Positions 31,757-43,717 of a stretch of DNA of 64,000 nt are shown piece after piece; position 1 is the stretch's first letter; each line of letters starts with the position of its first letter. The stretch spans positions 24,749,384 through 24,813,383 of the forward strand of contig CM060847.1 in assembly GCA_030737835.1 (NCBI GenBank), in the 5' to 3' direction. This stretch comes from Acorus gramineus (lineage: Eukaryota > Streptophyta > Magnoliopsida > Acorales > Acoraceae). The notes under the pieces are model-generated. The model saw only the letters and a program-made list of their open reading frames with translations. It ran no database searches and was not told the DNA's origin. A program made the translations under genes and the position numbers.

Positions 31757-34700
31757 GTAACCAACTTTCATTCAATGTAGTTTTTGTATGTATGCATGTT
31801 ATGATTTATGTTTCTTTATCATTGTATGTTTTTTTTGTTACTAATATGCACAATGTACCTAGCAACTCTTCATAGTAATTATATTATGTTAATGTAAATT
31901 TCTTTGTATGTATTTTTTAAATTGAAAATGTATTTACAGTTTGTTTCATAGTTTTTTTTTTTATTATTTATATGGGAGGGACCCCTCGTGCTGACCGTAC
32001 AGTCGAGCTGGGAAGGCTACCTCCGCCTGTTTGCCCCGGTCCCACGGAAAATTCTTTCGAATAATCGCCAACAAACAAGCGGATAAATCAGCATCAAGAC
32101 TCGAACCCAAGACCTACCCTTAACACAGGTAAGCCCTGAACCGTTGTGTTATGACCACTGGGGATAGTTTGTTTCATGTTATTGCTATGCTGACGGTAAC
32201 TTCATTTGAAATATAACGAAGTCCACTGTATTCCTACATTCAAATCCAAAAAATAACAACTAAAACTAATGTACTCTTGTAATTACTAAAAATCAGATAA
32301 ACATAAAAAAACTAAAAATGGAATAATATGACTCATAATTCCACTAAAATCATATTAAGAGTCGATTGAAATGTAACTGATTGAGAAAAACTCTTCAGCA
32401 AATGTAACTAACTTTTAGAACAAATTGTTAACAGCCTGAACAAAAAAAAATTTCCATGAAAATGAATGAACGATTCAAATGTTAAAATTTAAAAAAGTAA
32501 AAAAAAACATATTTGAATGCCCAGACGCCGAGACGCGTGATTCTAGAAATTAATTACCGTCCCATTTTTTTTAATTGCCCCATTAATTATGGTGAACATT
32601 AACAAACACATTTAAGGGGTATTTTGGGTAATCCAATCTATGTCATGTCATGAGGCTTACGAGGGGCCTATAAAATAAGGTTTGTTAATTATTTTCCTTT
32701 TGTTTTTTTGTGATAATGGAAAACCCGGAATACTGTTTTAATCCCAAATAATGTATGATTTTTGGATCGTAGTGGACACACTTTATATGATTTTTGGATT
32801 GTAGTGGACAGTAGGGCCTCTTTATTGAGTTTGATGACTGTTCAAAGGGGGGCAGTAATTCCCACCCCTAAGTTATTCCCCCACCCCGTTCTCTTACCCA
32901 CCCTTTTAGTTTTTAAAAAAAACTGCAGACTCACCCCAAATAAAAGAATGGTACGACACCTTGGAACCCACCCCTAAAAATTAGTTACAGTTACAAGCAT
33001 GGATAAACCATCATATAATGCCAAATAATAATTATTCTTTAATATCTATGGTGACACACATATAATAATATGTCATAAAATGTAAAAAATAAAGACAATT
33101 TCTATTTATGATGACAAACATAATAAATTATCATGTATTCAAAGGATATAAATTTTACTATCCTAGAATGTAATTTCCTTTCCTGTGGATTATATAACCT
33201 AGTATCTGCCTGACAACCCCACGTATATAGGTGATTTAAACTAGGTTTCCTTTCTGTCCATATTTCAAAAGGTTTTTTTTATACAGCCTTCGAAGGAATC
33301 CTGTTTAACAAATAAATAGCAGTCTTTAAGTCCTCACTCCACAAGAACAAAGGAAATGAAGAATTACTAATTATACTCCGAACCATGTCCAAAAGAGTGC
33401 AAAAAATAATCATTACTATTTATGGGGATGAACACACAACAAAGAAATAATCACTACCATAAATACCTCACCCAATAATCAATTAACGGTCAAATAATAT
33501 CAAATAAATGGTTGTAATTACCATACATGGAGTTAGCACATATGCCTCACACATTTAAAATTGAAAGCTTTACCCGATTTGACAAATTTCCCTTCACTCT
33601 CAACACCCCCAACCCGTCCCTTTCATCTCTCTAGTTTTCACTAGTTTTTTTTTTTTTTTTCTGTGTGATTTAAATTGGTCTTTTTTATTATGTGTAATAT
33701 GGTTGCAAGACCAGCCATAACATTCTCTCCCCCCCCCCCCCCTATATTTTATTTCACCATCGACGCTCTCACCACCTTTCCCTCCCCTCTTTGGTGAATT
33801 TAAATTGAAAGATCAACCAATCTATGACACACATTTCTCTGTGAAGTATTTGATCTCTAATCCCAGCAAAACCAATTAGAGGGCTTCGATGCAGCTACCT
33901 GATGTACGAAGAGAAAAATGATGTCAATATTACGCATTAGTCCATTCAAGCTTTTTGCATAGCAGGGGATTCATCAATCAGATATCAATATGCAGAGATG
34001 GTGCAATTAAAAGAGATGCGATTGATTTTTTATTTTATTAATATTTCGAATTGATGTAATTTTTAATATATTTTTCTTATTGATACAATGTATTGAATCG
34101 TTGAGATTTCAATTTTAACACGCTATTTCCATTTTATAAAATTAGATCCATTAAGCACTGGGATGTTAATCAGGTTAGCAAATATAGAAGATGCATTTAT
34201 TACACAAGAAATTAAAAAATGCTCACAATTAACCATTATCCCATCTCTATTACAACAATAATGAATAATAAAAATATAAAAATATAAATATCATCATGCA
34301 TTTTCTTTAATTTTGTGGTCTATTTTATAGGGCAATTAGACCTCAGAGTAAAATTATTTATATTCTTTTAATAATTTGTTTTGTTGAGAAACATAGCACA
34401 TCATTGTAATCAATCTTTTGAGAAAGTATTAAGACATAAAGTGGTTCTCTCAAACATAAGACTAGTTAATATGAACAACATAAAATTAGGCCCGACAAAA
34501 CAATAGTCTTCCTTTGGCCCAGCTACTAAACGCATGGGTTGATCTCAAAAATACATCACTCATATCAACTATCTTACACCGTTTATAATCCGGCTAAAAT
34601 AACATCATTTCTTTGGGCCAATTGTTATTCGCATGGGTATAGACACAACTTTATGCAACATAAAACTTTTATATCCAAATCAAGAAAATCTTCATGATGG

Positions 34701-35472
34701 AGGCTACTTTAGTGACGTTTCATGTTAATTTTTTCAATTTTAAGATCCTGGTTGCGAAAGATTTGTTCCTTAAAAATCTCTATTATACAATCTTTATTGA
34801 AATAAGCAATATATTTGTCGCCTAACATAAATGCAAAAATAAATTGAAATTTGTTTTAAATTACATATCTGGATATATAGTTCGAATCAATTAATTATTA
34901 ACTCGAAATAAATATTAATTGATCTCATATTTATGAATGAAGCATACCTGTTAAACTTTAAATGAAACAAAATAAAATAATTTTATAGGCCATAGATTTA
35001 ATCGGCTCTTGAATGTGTATCTTTCATGAATGGGGAATAAATAAAAAAAATTGCACGATGTGATCAAATCCCCTAAACATATGCACGGACTGAATGAAAT
35101 AATCTGATCACCTATGGTCTTTACGTTACTCCACAATAAATTCATCCGTGTGAATTATTAAATATTTCAAATCAAGACTAATGGGATCAATCCATTCATA
35201 CATACGGATAGAATATGAAGACCATATTATTTCATTCATTCATAAAAAAACACGATGAAAAAAAATATGCCGAGATACAAAAAAGAATCACATTACTTAT
35301 TTCATGAAAAGAAAATAGAACTTTATTATTTCTTCAATGATCCTGCAAGAGGCTCTCATACCACTGGTTGGATTTTCACTAAAATCTTAAACCCTAGATC
35401 TCATTTAGATTGATGAAGAAAAGAGAATAATTTTAACCCCAACTATTCCAATGAAGCCTAACCATTCATTCA
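31757..35472. other. AT-rich intergenic DNA downstream of UGT copy 1
   Basis: No gene supported. Contents: a SINE (31,950-32,165), poly-T (about 33,642-33,660) and poly-C (about 33,728-33,742) runs, and many short AT-rich stretches. Near the right end a primer-site-like 13-mer (35,351-35,363) hints at an old LTR element. Confidence 0.6.
31938..32177 (-). mobile_element. tRNA-derived SINE with 12-bp target duplication
   Basis: AGTTTGTTTCAT occurs at 31,938-31,949 and 32,166-32,177, flanking a 216-bp insert (31,950-32,165). On minus the insert starts with a tRNA-like part: box-A-like TGGTCATAACACAACGG and box B GGTTCGAGTCT (32,097-32,107), about 49 bp apart. It ends in an A-rich tail (poly-T on plus at 31,952-31,962). 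Pol III promoter, A tail and a long target duplication together define a SINE moved by LINE machinery. Confidence 0.88.
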
Positions 35473-36876
35473 TCATCTCTTCCTACAGTTGCAAAGATCT
35501 TCAACAAGCTTCCCAACCTCATCAAAAGAAGAACCCCCATCAACCCCAACCCTCCTAGAAACCCCACTCATCTCCCCAATTCTCTCTCTCACCCTCCCAT
35601 CTTCCATCAAACACCTGACCCCCCTCTCCACCTCTTCCGCCTTCACAACCCCTCCATTCCCTCCGTAATCCAATTCCATCCCCACCGCCACCCTGACCAC
35701 CTCTGACACCTCCACCGCATTAAACCTCTGCTCCGCGTACATTGGCCACGCCATCATTGGCACCTCAAACCACACCCCCTCCAATATCGAGTTCCACCCA
35801 CAATGCGTCACGAACCCGCCCGTCGCCGAGTGCGCTAATATCTCCTTCTGTGGCACCCACCCGTTCAAAACCAATCCCCACTCCCCCGTCCTCTCAACGA
35901 ACCCCTCCGGCAACAACCCCTCCATCTCCGCATCCTCCTCCAACGCAAACCCAAACCCCTCCGCCTTGTCGTGCGCGCGCAGCACCCACAGGAACCTGTG
36001 CCCGCACCCCTCGAGCGCACGCGCGATCTCCATCGCCTGTTCCGTGCTGACCGCGCCCATGCTCCCAAAACAGAGGAACACCACCGAATTCTCCGGCTGT
36101 CGGTCGAGCCACTCAATGCATTTGTGCTTCTTTTGCCGTGAATTTACATCAGTGATTGGTCCCACCATGAACACGGGCGGCGCGCGCGCCTCCGACAAAG
36201 AATTCGATGCGTAGCTCTCGAGCTCGACGAAGCTGTTGACGATGACGCCGCGAAGGTCTTTGAACCTCCGCCCGTGGTACATGTACCACTTGTAGGCGTC
36301 GTTGGTCCTGTCGAGCATTGGAGACGGCAACGCGAGTGGGTCTAACTTGACCGGGAGGGTCGGCACTGCCAGACCGTCCTCCATGAAGTCCATGAAATCG
36401 GTCCCGTCGAAGGAAGGCAAGTGAAGCATAAGGCCCAGGAAGGACGCGCCCGACGTGAAGAAGACGTAGGCGGGCACGCCGAGGTCGTCGGCCAAGTCGA
36501 TGAGGGTGGTGGAGAAGAGGTCCATGATGATTGCGGAGATCGGATGGTTGAGGTTCTGTATGGATTGTTTGATGAGGGGCTTGTGGGACTGGATGTAGAG
36601 GGAGATGATGGTCTCACCTTTTTGGGTTGGGTCGAAGTGGAAGTCGGAGGGGAAGGGGAGGTCTATGAAGGTTATGTTGGGGGAGGTGGGGAGGGACGAG
36701 ATGTAGGAGGAGATAGAGGAAGTGATGGAGGGTCCACCGATGGGGCACATGTTGAGGATGGTGATGGAGATGCGTGGGGAGCGGGAGCAAAGGAGCTGGG
36801 TCATCTCCACCGTTGATACCAAGTGGCCCATGCCTGGGCAGGGGAGGAAGACCAGGTTCACCTTCTCTGCCTCCAT
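35473..36876 (-). CDS. UDP-glycosyltransferase, family 1, UGT71-like (group E), copy 1
   Basis: A cytosolic enzyme of this family moves sugar, usually glucose, from UDP-glucose to small-molecule acceptors; the acceptor cannot be read from sequence. Single exon, 467 residues, normal for the family. Start at 36,876 (MEAEKVNLVFLP) rather than 18 bp upstream because it aligns with copy 2. Visible features: catalytic H18 in GMGH, partner D119 in IIMDLF, and the PSPG box from W340 to Q383 with HCGWNS and the final Gln linked to glucose use. The N-terminal VSTVEM, FGSMG and WPMYAEQ-FNA motifs fit UGT71. One oddity: in the PSPG box WFGVP reads WFEVP (E371), a GGG to GAG change. No stops or frameshifts. 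Confidence 0.93.
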   Translation of the reverse strand: MEAEKVNLVFLPCPGMGHLVSTVEMTQLLCSRSPRISITILNMCPIGGPSITSSISSYISSLPTSPNITFIDLPFPSDFHFDPTQKGETIISLYIQSHKPLIKQSIQNLNHPISAIIMDLFSTTLIDLADDLGVPAYVFFTSGASFLGLMLHLPSFDGTDFMDFMEDGLAVPTLPVKLDPLALPSPMLDRTNDAYKWYMYHGRRFKDLRGVIVNSFVELESYASNSLSEARAPPVFMVGPITDVNSRQKKHKCIEWLDRQPENSVVFLCFGSMGAVSTEQAMEIARALEGCGHRFLWVLRAHDKAEGFGFALEEDAEMEGLLPEGFVERTGEWGLVLNGWVPQKEILAHSATGGFVTHCGWNSILEGVWFEVPMMAWPMYAEQRFNAVEVSEVVRVAVGMELDYGGNGGVVKAEEVERGVRCLMEDGRVRERIGEMSGVSRRVGVDGGSSFDEVGKLVEDLCNCRKR

Positions 36877-36937
36877 TGACTGACTCTCTCTCAATCTATC
36901 AATCTCTCTCTCTCTCTCTGGCCGAGGTGGGATATAA
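36877..36937 (-). promoter_or_regulatory. Leader and core promoter of UGT copy 1
   Basis: On minus, TTATATC at 36,937-36,931 is a likely TATA element about 55-60 bp before the ATG. A (GA)n run (plus CT repeats at about 36,903-36,919) lies in the leader. The block ATTCTTATATCCCACCTC resembles ATCCTACATCCCCACCTC before copy 2, so the core promoter was duplicated with the gene. Confidence 0.55.
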
Positions 36938-37842
36938 GAATTCTTGGGTTGTGGGGTATTAATAGTGAAGAGGACCTCTTACCCAACAAAGAAAAAGAAA
37001 AAAGAAAAAAGAAAAAGTAAAATGTTACATCTACAGCTTCCGAACATTTTGAATTTTTTGAAATTATATTGAAGTGAGAGAATCCACCACAAATCAATAT
37101 AAGTGAATGGAGTTTTATTCTTATCCAGTTTATACCCGACCAAATACGGAATATGCACTCTAAAAAAGGATAAGAAATACCGGTGCAGTGCTGACTAGTT
37201 GGGTAAATAATTAAAAATAGTGATTAGTTTAGTAATTAAGTAATAGAGGTGATTATTTTAGAAACAATGCTGGATTCTGATGCTTAATTTGTTGGAAAAT
37301 TAATACATTTCTTTAAAAAAAATGCATTAATTAGTCTTTAAATATAGATTAAAAATTTAATGGGATGTTTAATTCCCTCTAAAATGTATATGCCCACGTT
37401 GGTTAAAAAATGCGATAAAGCAGTCTTTAAATATGCCGCGTTTAGATCTAAGTAGGGATCCAAGCAGGGGCTGGGGCTTGTGAATTGCATTTGCTTTTGC
37501 TTTGCATATTTCGTATCTCTTATATCATCGAGAACTGCGAGGGCTAAATGGTTTTATCTTGGGAACAGATCATCGAGAACCCTGTGCAAATGAGGGGGCG
37601 TATTCTGTTCTGAAGACAGCGTTATCATGTAACTCCATACCAAGCTCTTCTAATCCATGTCTTCATATTCTCTCTGATTTGTCTCATAATAGCTCATTTT
37701 TCCAATAATTCAAAATATGTTATGAATATGGTGGATAACCACCACTTCTCAAACCCATAACCCCCCCACTCTTCAACTCCATAACCCTCTTATCTTAATC
37801 ACCCCACTAACTACCCATTCACCTCTTTAGCTTATAACTCCC
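36938..37842. other. Upstream region of UGT copy 1
   Basis: AT-rich, no gene supported. The 68-codon open frame at 37,502-37,708 (plus) has no recognisable motif. The region ends at the outer edge of the LTR of element E. Confidence 0.5.
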
Positions 37843-40354
37843 TATCACACCCCAGGGCGGCCGTCCCCGATACGTGACAAATATATATAATATCAGCAGT
37901 CTATACAGGAGATCAATAAAATACTCTAAACAACATAAAAAATGACAACACAGACAATAAGGTAGCTGACATAATATATACAAATAGCGGAAGCTTAAAC
38001 GACTGAGTCTGTAATTCAGAGACATATTACAGACCCGAACATATAATCAACTGTCCTGTAAGAGCCAATATACACAATGACATCCAAATACAAGTATGTG
38101 CCCAAGCACGGATAACAATACATACAATCAAAAAGGGGATGCTGATGGTCTCTCACTCGCAGAACGTGACACTGCTCCGCTACTGCTGTGGTGCCTCGGG
38201 GAGCTCCTCCTTCAGATCCGACTCAAATATAACTGGAGGAAAAGAATATGCGAGGGGTGAGCCACACGCTCAGTGAATAGCACAACCCATGCATCACAAT
38301 TCATATTAACCTTAAATAATTTATAGTCCCTAAAACGGGAGCAACTACACATTCTAGTGGGTCGTTTCATCGCCAACCCACCTCCCCCCTCACCCTCACC
38401 CTTTACTGGGGGTGACATGGGCCTCTTGGGGCATACTAGACCGCTCTCCACCCCTGGTCCACCCGGTAGCCTCTCCCACACTCCGTAGCCTCCACCTGGT
38501 ATACTCCCACTATTAGTACTGTCCGACGCATCGGAGGTACCTACGGACGGGAGCCCTCTGTCAGGTCAGCTTTCCAACGCCGGGGAGTCCCTACATCGGA
38601 TCCAACCAAAAGGAGAAGACAGCCTACTCACACGGATACGATCCTCTTGGATCCATCGACACCGATTTGTAACGCTAATAATGTCATGGATTCTCAAGAA
38701 TTCCTCCAGGGCGCATAACTAAGATGCGGGGAGACATATATTATAACAACAAGGTTATAATATTCTCTAAGGCATGCTTATAACTATATGCTCTCATTTT
38801 GATTTAATTAGATTAAACTAGATGGGAACATATATAGTTCAGGGCTTTCCAATCAAGGGACATGGTGTCTAGGCATGCATAGGCCTCTATACATGATATA
38901 AAGGTGCATATCCCTAGCATACAAAGTCTGAGGTGGCATGGATACATCATATTAATCATGCATGCATAGTTTTACATTTATTACATGTTAATACACAATT
39001 ATGGTGCCCTAGGGGAGGGCAATGCACGCCTACGTGCATCGAACGCCTCCCTACTAGGTTGGATTGTCCCACTCACCGAAACCCGGGTCGTTGCGTGACC
39101 GTCCGTCAAGATCTGCAAGACATGGGCATTCAATATGGTGAGTAAACTACACAAATGCATAAGAAATTTACTAGAAATACCCAATACTCGGACAAGCATG
39201 CATACGGGCCCACACGCACGTGAGCACGCGCGTACGCTCGCAAGTCCAAGTGCCCCGACACCCTCCCGAACCCTCGGGCAGCCATACGCATAGTGCCCCG
39301 CACGCGCACGCATGAATGCGCAAGCCCGCACGCGCCCCTGCGCCCCTGGCGCACTGCCGCGCCCCTGCCCCCGCGCACGCCCGCGCAGCACCCCGCGCGC
39401 ACGCCCGCGCGTCTGCGCGTACGCGCGCGCGCTCGCCAGCGCGCCCGTCTGCGCGCGCCAGCGCCCGACTGCGCGCGCGCCCGAGCCCCTTCCACCCCCT
39501 CCTCAGCCCACCCACACCCCCTAACACCTATGCATAGCATGCATAACCATTTATATACCCTAATCAAACATCTAAACAAGCATAGGGAGGAGAAGGACTT
39601 ACCCAAGGAGAGGAAGAACAAGGGAGGGAACTCGGGTGCCCTTTGCGCACCAAATCGCCACCACCAAGACCACCACCACTTCAGCCACTCTCAGCCCTAA
39701 CAATGGCTGAAAACAGGGGGAGGGGAAGCCATGAGAGGGAGGTAAACAAAGGGGAAAACAAAACAAAAACCATGGAAAGATAGATCACACCCTTACCACT
39801 CTTTTTCCCTTCTAGGGTTTTCTTCTTCTTCTTCTACTACCTCTAATGGAGAAAACCAAAGGAGAGGGAGAGATGGATTTGTGTGTGAGAGAGAGAGAGA
39901 TGAAGAGAAGAGGAAGAAGAGGTGGACGCCCACTAATAGGGCACACACACTCACACACACACACTCACACACTCACACACACAAACAAACAAAACCCAAC
40001 CACACAAACAAACAAAACCATCTGACCAAGTCAATGGTCAAACTTGACTTGGTCAAAGTCTTCTTTGACTTGGTCAAGTCTCCCTTTGACATTCCCACTC
40101 GGTCAAAACCCGGATACGATTCAGAACTGCCAAATTCTGAACGTTACCGAAAATCGATGAAATTTTCGTGGGTGGTTTGAAATGGCACCAGGACACATAA
40201 TGTGCAGTTAGATTTTCAATAGGAGTTCTCAAGCTCATGATGATAGCCAAAAGTCCAAAATTTTAGCGGTTCCGATCGAAAAAGAAAGCGTTGGAAAAAC
40301 TGCCAGAAATGTCCCAAAGGTGACCAGAAGGCTAAAAGTGACACATATATAACA
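37843..40354 (-). repeat. 3' LTR of element E (Tekay-like, 2.5 kb)
   Basis: It starts TATCACACCCCAGGGCGG on plus (a mutated TGTCACGCC) and ends TATATAACA at 40,354, followed by the polypurine tract. Same architecture as the LTRs of A and 7,710-10,711: GC-rich core (39,200-39,500), CA-repeat (39,943-39,985) and a dense TTGAC/GTCAA cluster (40,020-40,110). Confidence 0.92.
40020..40110 (-). promoter_or_regulatory. W-box-like (TTGAC) cluster in the LTR of element E
   Basis: About eight TTGAC or GTCAA cores in 90 bp, placed roughly 245-335 bp inside the LTR from its transcription-upstream end, i.e. in U3. TTGAC is the core recognised by WRKY factors. Similar clusters occur at 10,380-10,470 and 45,535-45,640 but not in the LTR of element A. 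Confidence 0.5.
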
Positions 40355-40367
40355 TTCTTCCCCCCTT
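40355..40367 (-). other. Polypurine tract of element E
   Basis: The minus strand reads AAGGGGGGAAGAA directly before the LTR, identical to element A. Confidence 0.9.
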
Positions 40368-40402
40368 AGAAAATTTTGTCCACAAAATAAATACAAAAAC
40401 AT

Positions 40403-42735
40403 CTAGGAAGGGAAAAGATGCGGATATGCGCCACGCATGGCGTCCTTGCGCTCCCAAGTGGCCTCGGCACCAGAACGGTGCTGCCATCGCACCTTAACCA
40501 GCTGGACGGTCTTGGTGCGGAGCCTCTTCTCGCGTCGGTCCAGGATCTCGATCGGCTGCTTTATGAATGACAAGTCCGGCTCGAAGACGAGCGGCTCGAA
40601 CGGAATAACGTGAGCAGGATCGTGGACGTAACGCCTCAGCTGCGAGACATGGAAGACGTCATGGGCTTGAGCCAACTGTGGGGGTAGGGCTATGCGATAG
40701 GCCACCTCTCCAATCCGCTCGAGGATGAGGAACGGCCCAATGAAACACGGACTCAGCTTGCCCCGCACACCGAAACGGAAGATGCCCTTCATCGGGGACA
40801 CCTTCAGGAAAACATGGTCACCAACCTCGAAGGCGAGCTCACGGCGACGACGATCGGCGTAGCTCTTCTGACGGCTCTGAGCGACTCGGATACGCTCACG
40901 AATCGTCTTGACCATCTTTGAGGTCTGGTGGATGATCTCTGGTCCCTCCAACTGGCGCTCTCCGACCTCGTCCCAACACAAGGGGGACCTGCAGCTGCGG
41001 CCATAGAGCGCTTCATATGGTGCCATCCGGATACTCGAGTGGTAGCTGTTGTTGTAGGCAAACTCCACCAACGAAAGATGCCTCTCCCAACTGCCCCCAA
41101 AGTCGAGAACGCAAGCTCGCAGCATGTCCTCCAGGGTCTGAATCGTCCTCTCCGACTGGCCGTCCGTCTGCAGATGAAACGCTGTACTGAAGTGGAGGTT
41201 CGTACCAAGGGCGTGCTGAAGGCTACGCCAGAACCTCGAAGTAAATCTCGCGTCTCTATCAGAAATGATGCTGACGGGAGTGCCATGGAGACGAACAATC
41301 TCGGAGACAAACAACTGCGCCAGGGTGTCCAGAGAATCGGTGAGTCGAATGGGGAGGAAATGAGCGGACTTAGTCAGTCGGTCGACGATTACCCAGATGG
41401 CATCGCGACCCGAACGTGACCTCGGCAAGCCCAAAACGAAGTCCATGGTGATCTGCTCCCACTTCCACTGAGGAATCTCAATGGACTGCAGCTTCCCCGC
41501 AGGACGCTGATGTTCCGACTTCACCTGCTGGCATACCAAGCAACGGGCAATGAAACGGCCAATATCCGCCTTCATCCCGCGCCACCAGTAGCCACGACGA
41601 AGGCCCCTGTACATCTTCGTGCCACCAGGATGCACTGTGTACCTCGAATGATGGGCCTCGTCCAAGATCTTCTGCTTCAACTCTGCGTCGTCAGGAATGC
41701 ATACTCGACCTCTAAACCGCAGGATTCCGTCCTCGCGAATCTGGTAGTCCGGACGCTCGCCCCGGGCGACGCCTTCAGAGAGGACTAGAAAGTGAGGATC
41801 CTGCCCCTGAGCCGTGTGGATCTCGTCGAGAAGAACGGGCTGCACCACTAGCCTGGCCAAAAAGCCACCTGCAGGTGTCTCTCGAACGCTGATCCAGCAA
41901 GCGGCCTCCTCCAGAAGCCTCCAACGACGTACAGCCAAGTGGGCGGCCATGCCCAAGGGCTGCCTGCTGAGAGCATCGGCCACGACATTCGCCTTACCCG
42001 GATGGTAAGCGATGTCACAATCATAGTCCTTCAGAAACTCGACCCAACGTCTCTGACGCATGTTGAGCTCCGGCTGGGACTGCAAGTAAGTCATGCTCTT
42101 GTGATAAGTGAAGAGCTCGAACTCCTCGCCATAAAGGTAGTGCCTCCACATCTTCAGCGCAAAGATGATTGCTGCTAACTCTAAGTCGTGGGTGGGGTAA
42201 TTCTGCTCATGGGGCTTCAACTGACGCGACGCGTAAGCCACAACCTTACCGTACTGCATCAGGACGCAACCCACACCCAGCCGCGATGCATCGGAGTAGA
42301 CTGCGAATCCACCACTCCCAGACGGAATGGTAAGAACTGGCGCTGAGGTGAGCATTCGCTTCAACTCCAGGAAGCTCATCTCACAAGCTGGGGACCACTC
42401 GAACTGGACATCCTTTCGAGTCAGGCGGGTCAGAGGAACAGCTATCTTCAAGAAACCCTCGACAAACCTCCGATAATAACCCGCCAAGCCCAGGAAGCTC
42501 CGAATCTCTGTGGGGTTCGACGGTCGACGCCAATTCGACACGGCGAGCGTCTTGTCCGGGTCCACAGATATACCCTCGCCGAAACTTACATGGCCTAGGA
42601 AGGCCATACGCTCCAACCAAAACTCGCACTTACTGAACTTGGCGAACAACTGATGTCGGGCCAAAGTCTCCGAGACAGTGCGGAGATGGTCAGCGTGCTC
42701 CTCAAGACTCCTCGAGTACACCAGAATATCAGATC
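40403..42735 (-). pseudogene. Element E pol, C-terminal part: RT end, RNase H, integrase, chromodomain
   Basis: Open for 772 residues. It starts in RT just after the lost catalytic box ([13 protein letters not shown]), then FLGH and RNase H (D144 in [11 protein letters not shown]181 in HDLELAA; the expected TDHKSL reads TYHKSM, so the third Asp is Y206). Integrase follows with zinc residues HHSRY/H365/CLVC, DDE residues D427 (TMDFVLGLP), D488 (SDRDARF) and E524 ([10 protein letters not shown]). A Tekay-type chromodomain closes it at about 723-770 ([36 protein letters not shown]). The chromodomain class and long LTRs place E in Tekay/Del. Nearly intact but dead upstream. Confidence 0.93.
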
Positions 42736-43150
42736 CATGAAGGCTACCGGCGCATTCGTCAACCCAAACGGCAGTACTCGGAACTCGTAGTGCCCATAAC
42801 GGGTACGAAAGGCCGTCTTCGGAATATCTGACTCCCGGATCTTCAGCTGATAGTAGCCCGAACGGAGATCGATCTTAGAAAAGACACGCGCTCCCTGGAG
42901 CTGGTCAAACAGATCGTCAATCCGTGGCAAGGGGTACTTGTTCTTCACGGTCCGCTTGTTCAGCTGCCTGTAATCAATACAAAGACGCAGCGAACCGTCC
43001 TTCTTCTGAACAAACAAAACAGGGCTCCCCACGGAGAAACACTCGGACGTGCGAAGCCCTTCTCGAGCAACTCCTCCAACTGCTCCTTGAGCACCTTCAG
43101 CTCTGCTGGGGCCATCCGGTACGGAGCTCTTGAAATCGGCTCGGTCCCCG
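42728..43150 (-). pseudogene. Element E reverse transcriptase, N-terminal and palm part
   Basis: On minus: [55 protein letters not shown] (first palm Asp), [12 protein letters not shown]. At about 42,728-42,735 the sequence jumps from AFMDL straight to [10 protein letters not shown] in another frame. The stretch carrying the FIDD catalytic box is missing, and the loss is not a multiple of three. The short GAT repeat at the junction suggests a microhomology deletion. Confidence 0.9.
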
Positions 43151-43717
43151 GAATTAGATTAATCTCAAACTCGATCGCGCGATCCGGCGGTAATCCTGGA
43201 AGATCATCGGGGAAAACCTCTGGATATTCTGCCACGATCGGAGTCTGACTGATATCTGCCCGCAGTGGTGCGTCCTCCTCAGCAATATACGCCAGAAAGC
43301 CCTCACATCCTCCCTGAAGGAGTCTCCACGCCTGGATAGATGACACAAACCCCAAAGGGGCTATGTCACGATCGCCCACGAACTGGAAAGACCTCCGACC
43401 CGGAAGGTTTAAAGACACCGACTTTGCAAAACAGTCGATGCTGGCGTGACTAGCTGAGAGCCAATCCATTCCCAGGATGGCATCGAAGTCCGTCATGGCG
43501 AGCTCTACCAACTCCACTGGAAACTCATGCTTCGCAATCACCACGGTACACCCTCGGTAAACAGAACGGAGGAGAATACGGTCTCCGACGGGCAATGATA
43601 TCTCCAGCATAACATCAAGAGGGGCGGACGCCACTCCCTTCTGTCTCGCAAAAACGGGAGACACGAACTAGTGCGTGGCTCCGGAATCAAATAACACATA
43701 TGCAGGGAGCTGGGAGA
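43151..43717 (-). pseudogene. Element E protease and linker to RT
   Basis: The retropepsin motif YVLFDSGATH is at about 43,671-43,700, then a stop (TAG, 43,668-43,670) where Ser is usual. It continues with FVSPVFARQKGVA, TVVIAKHEFPVELVEL, FDAILGMDWLSASHASIDC and an RT-connecting part with YPEVFPDDLPGLPPDRAIEF. DSGATH and ILGMDWL are standard for chromovirus proteases. Confidence 0.87.

Noticed and set aside
36342-36816. Open frames opposite and out of frame to the UGT genes (also 61,944-62,966)
   Set aside because: Shadows of the GC-rich UGT coding sequence; no independent support.
37502-37708. 68-codon open frame upstream of UGT copy 1
   Set aside because: No recognisable motif, no homologous frame near copy 2, AT-rich surroundings.
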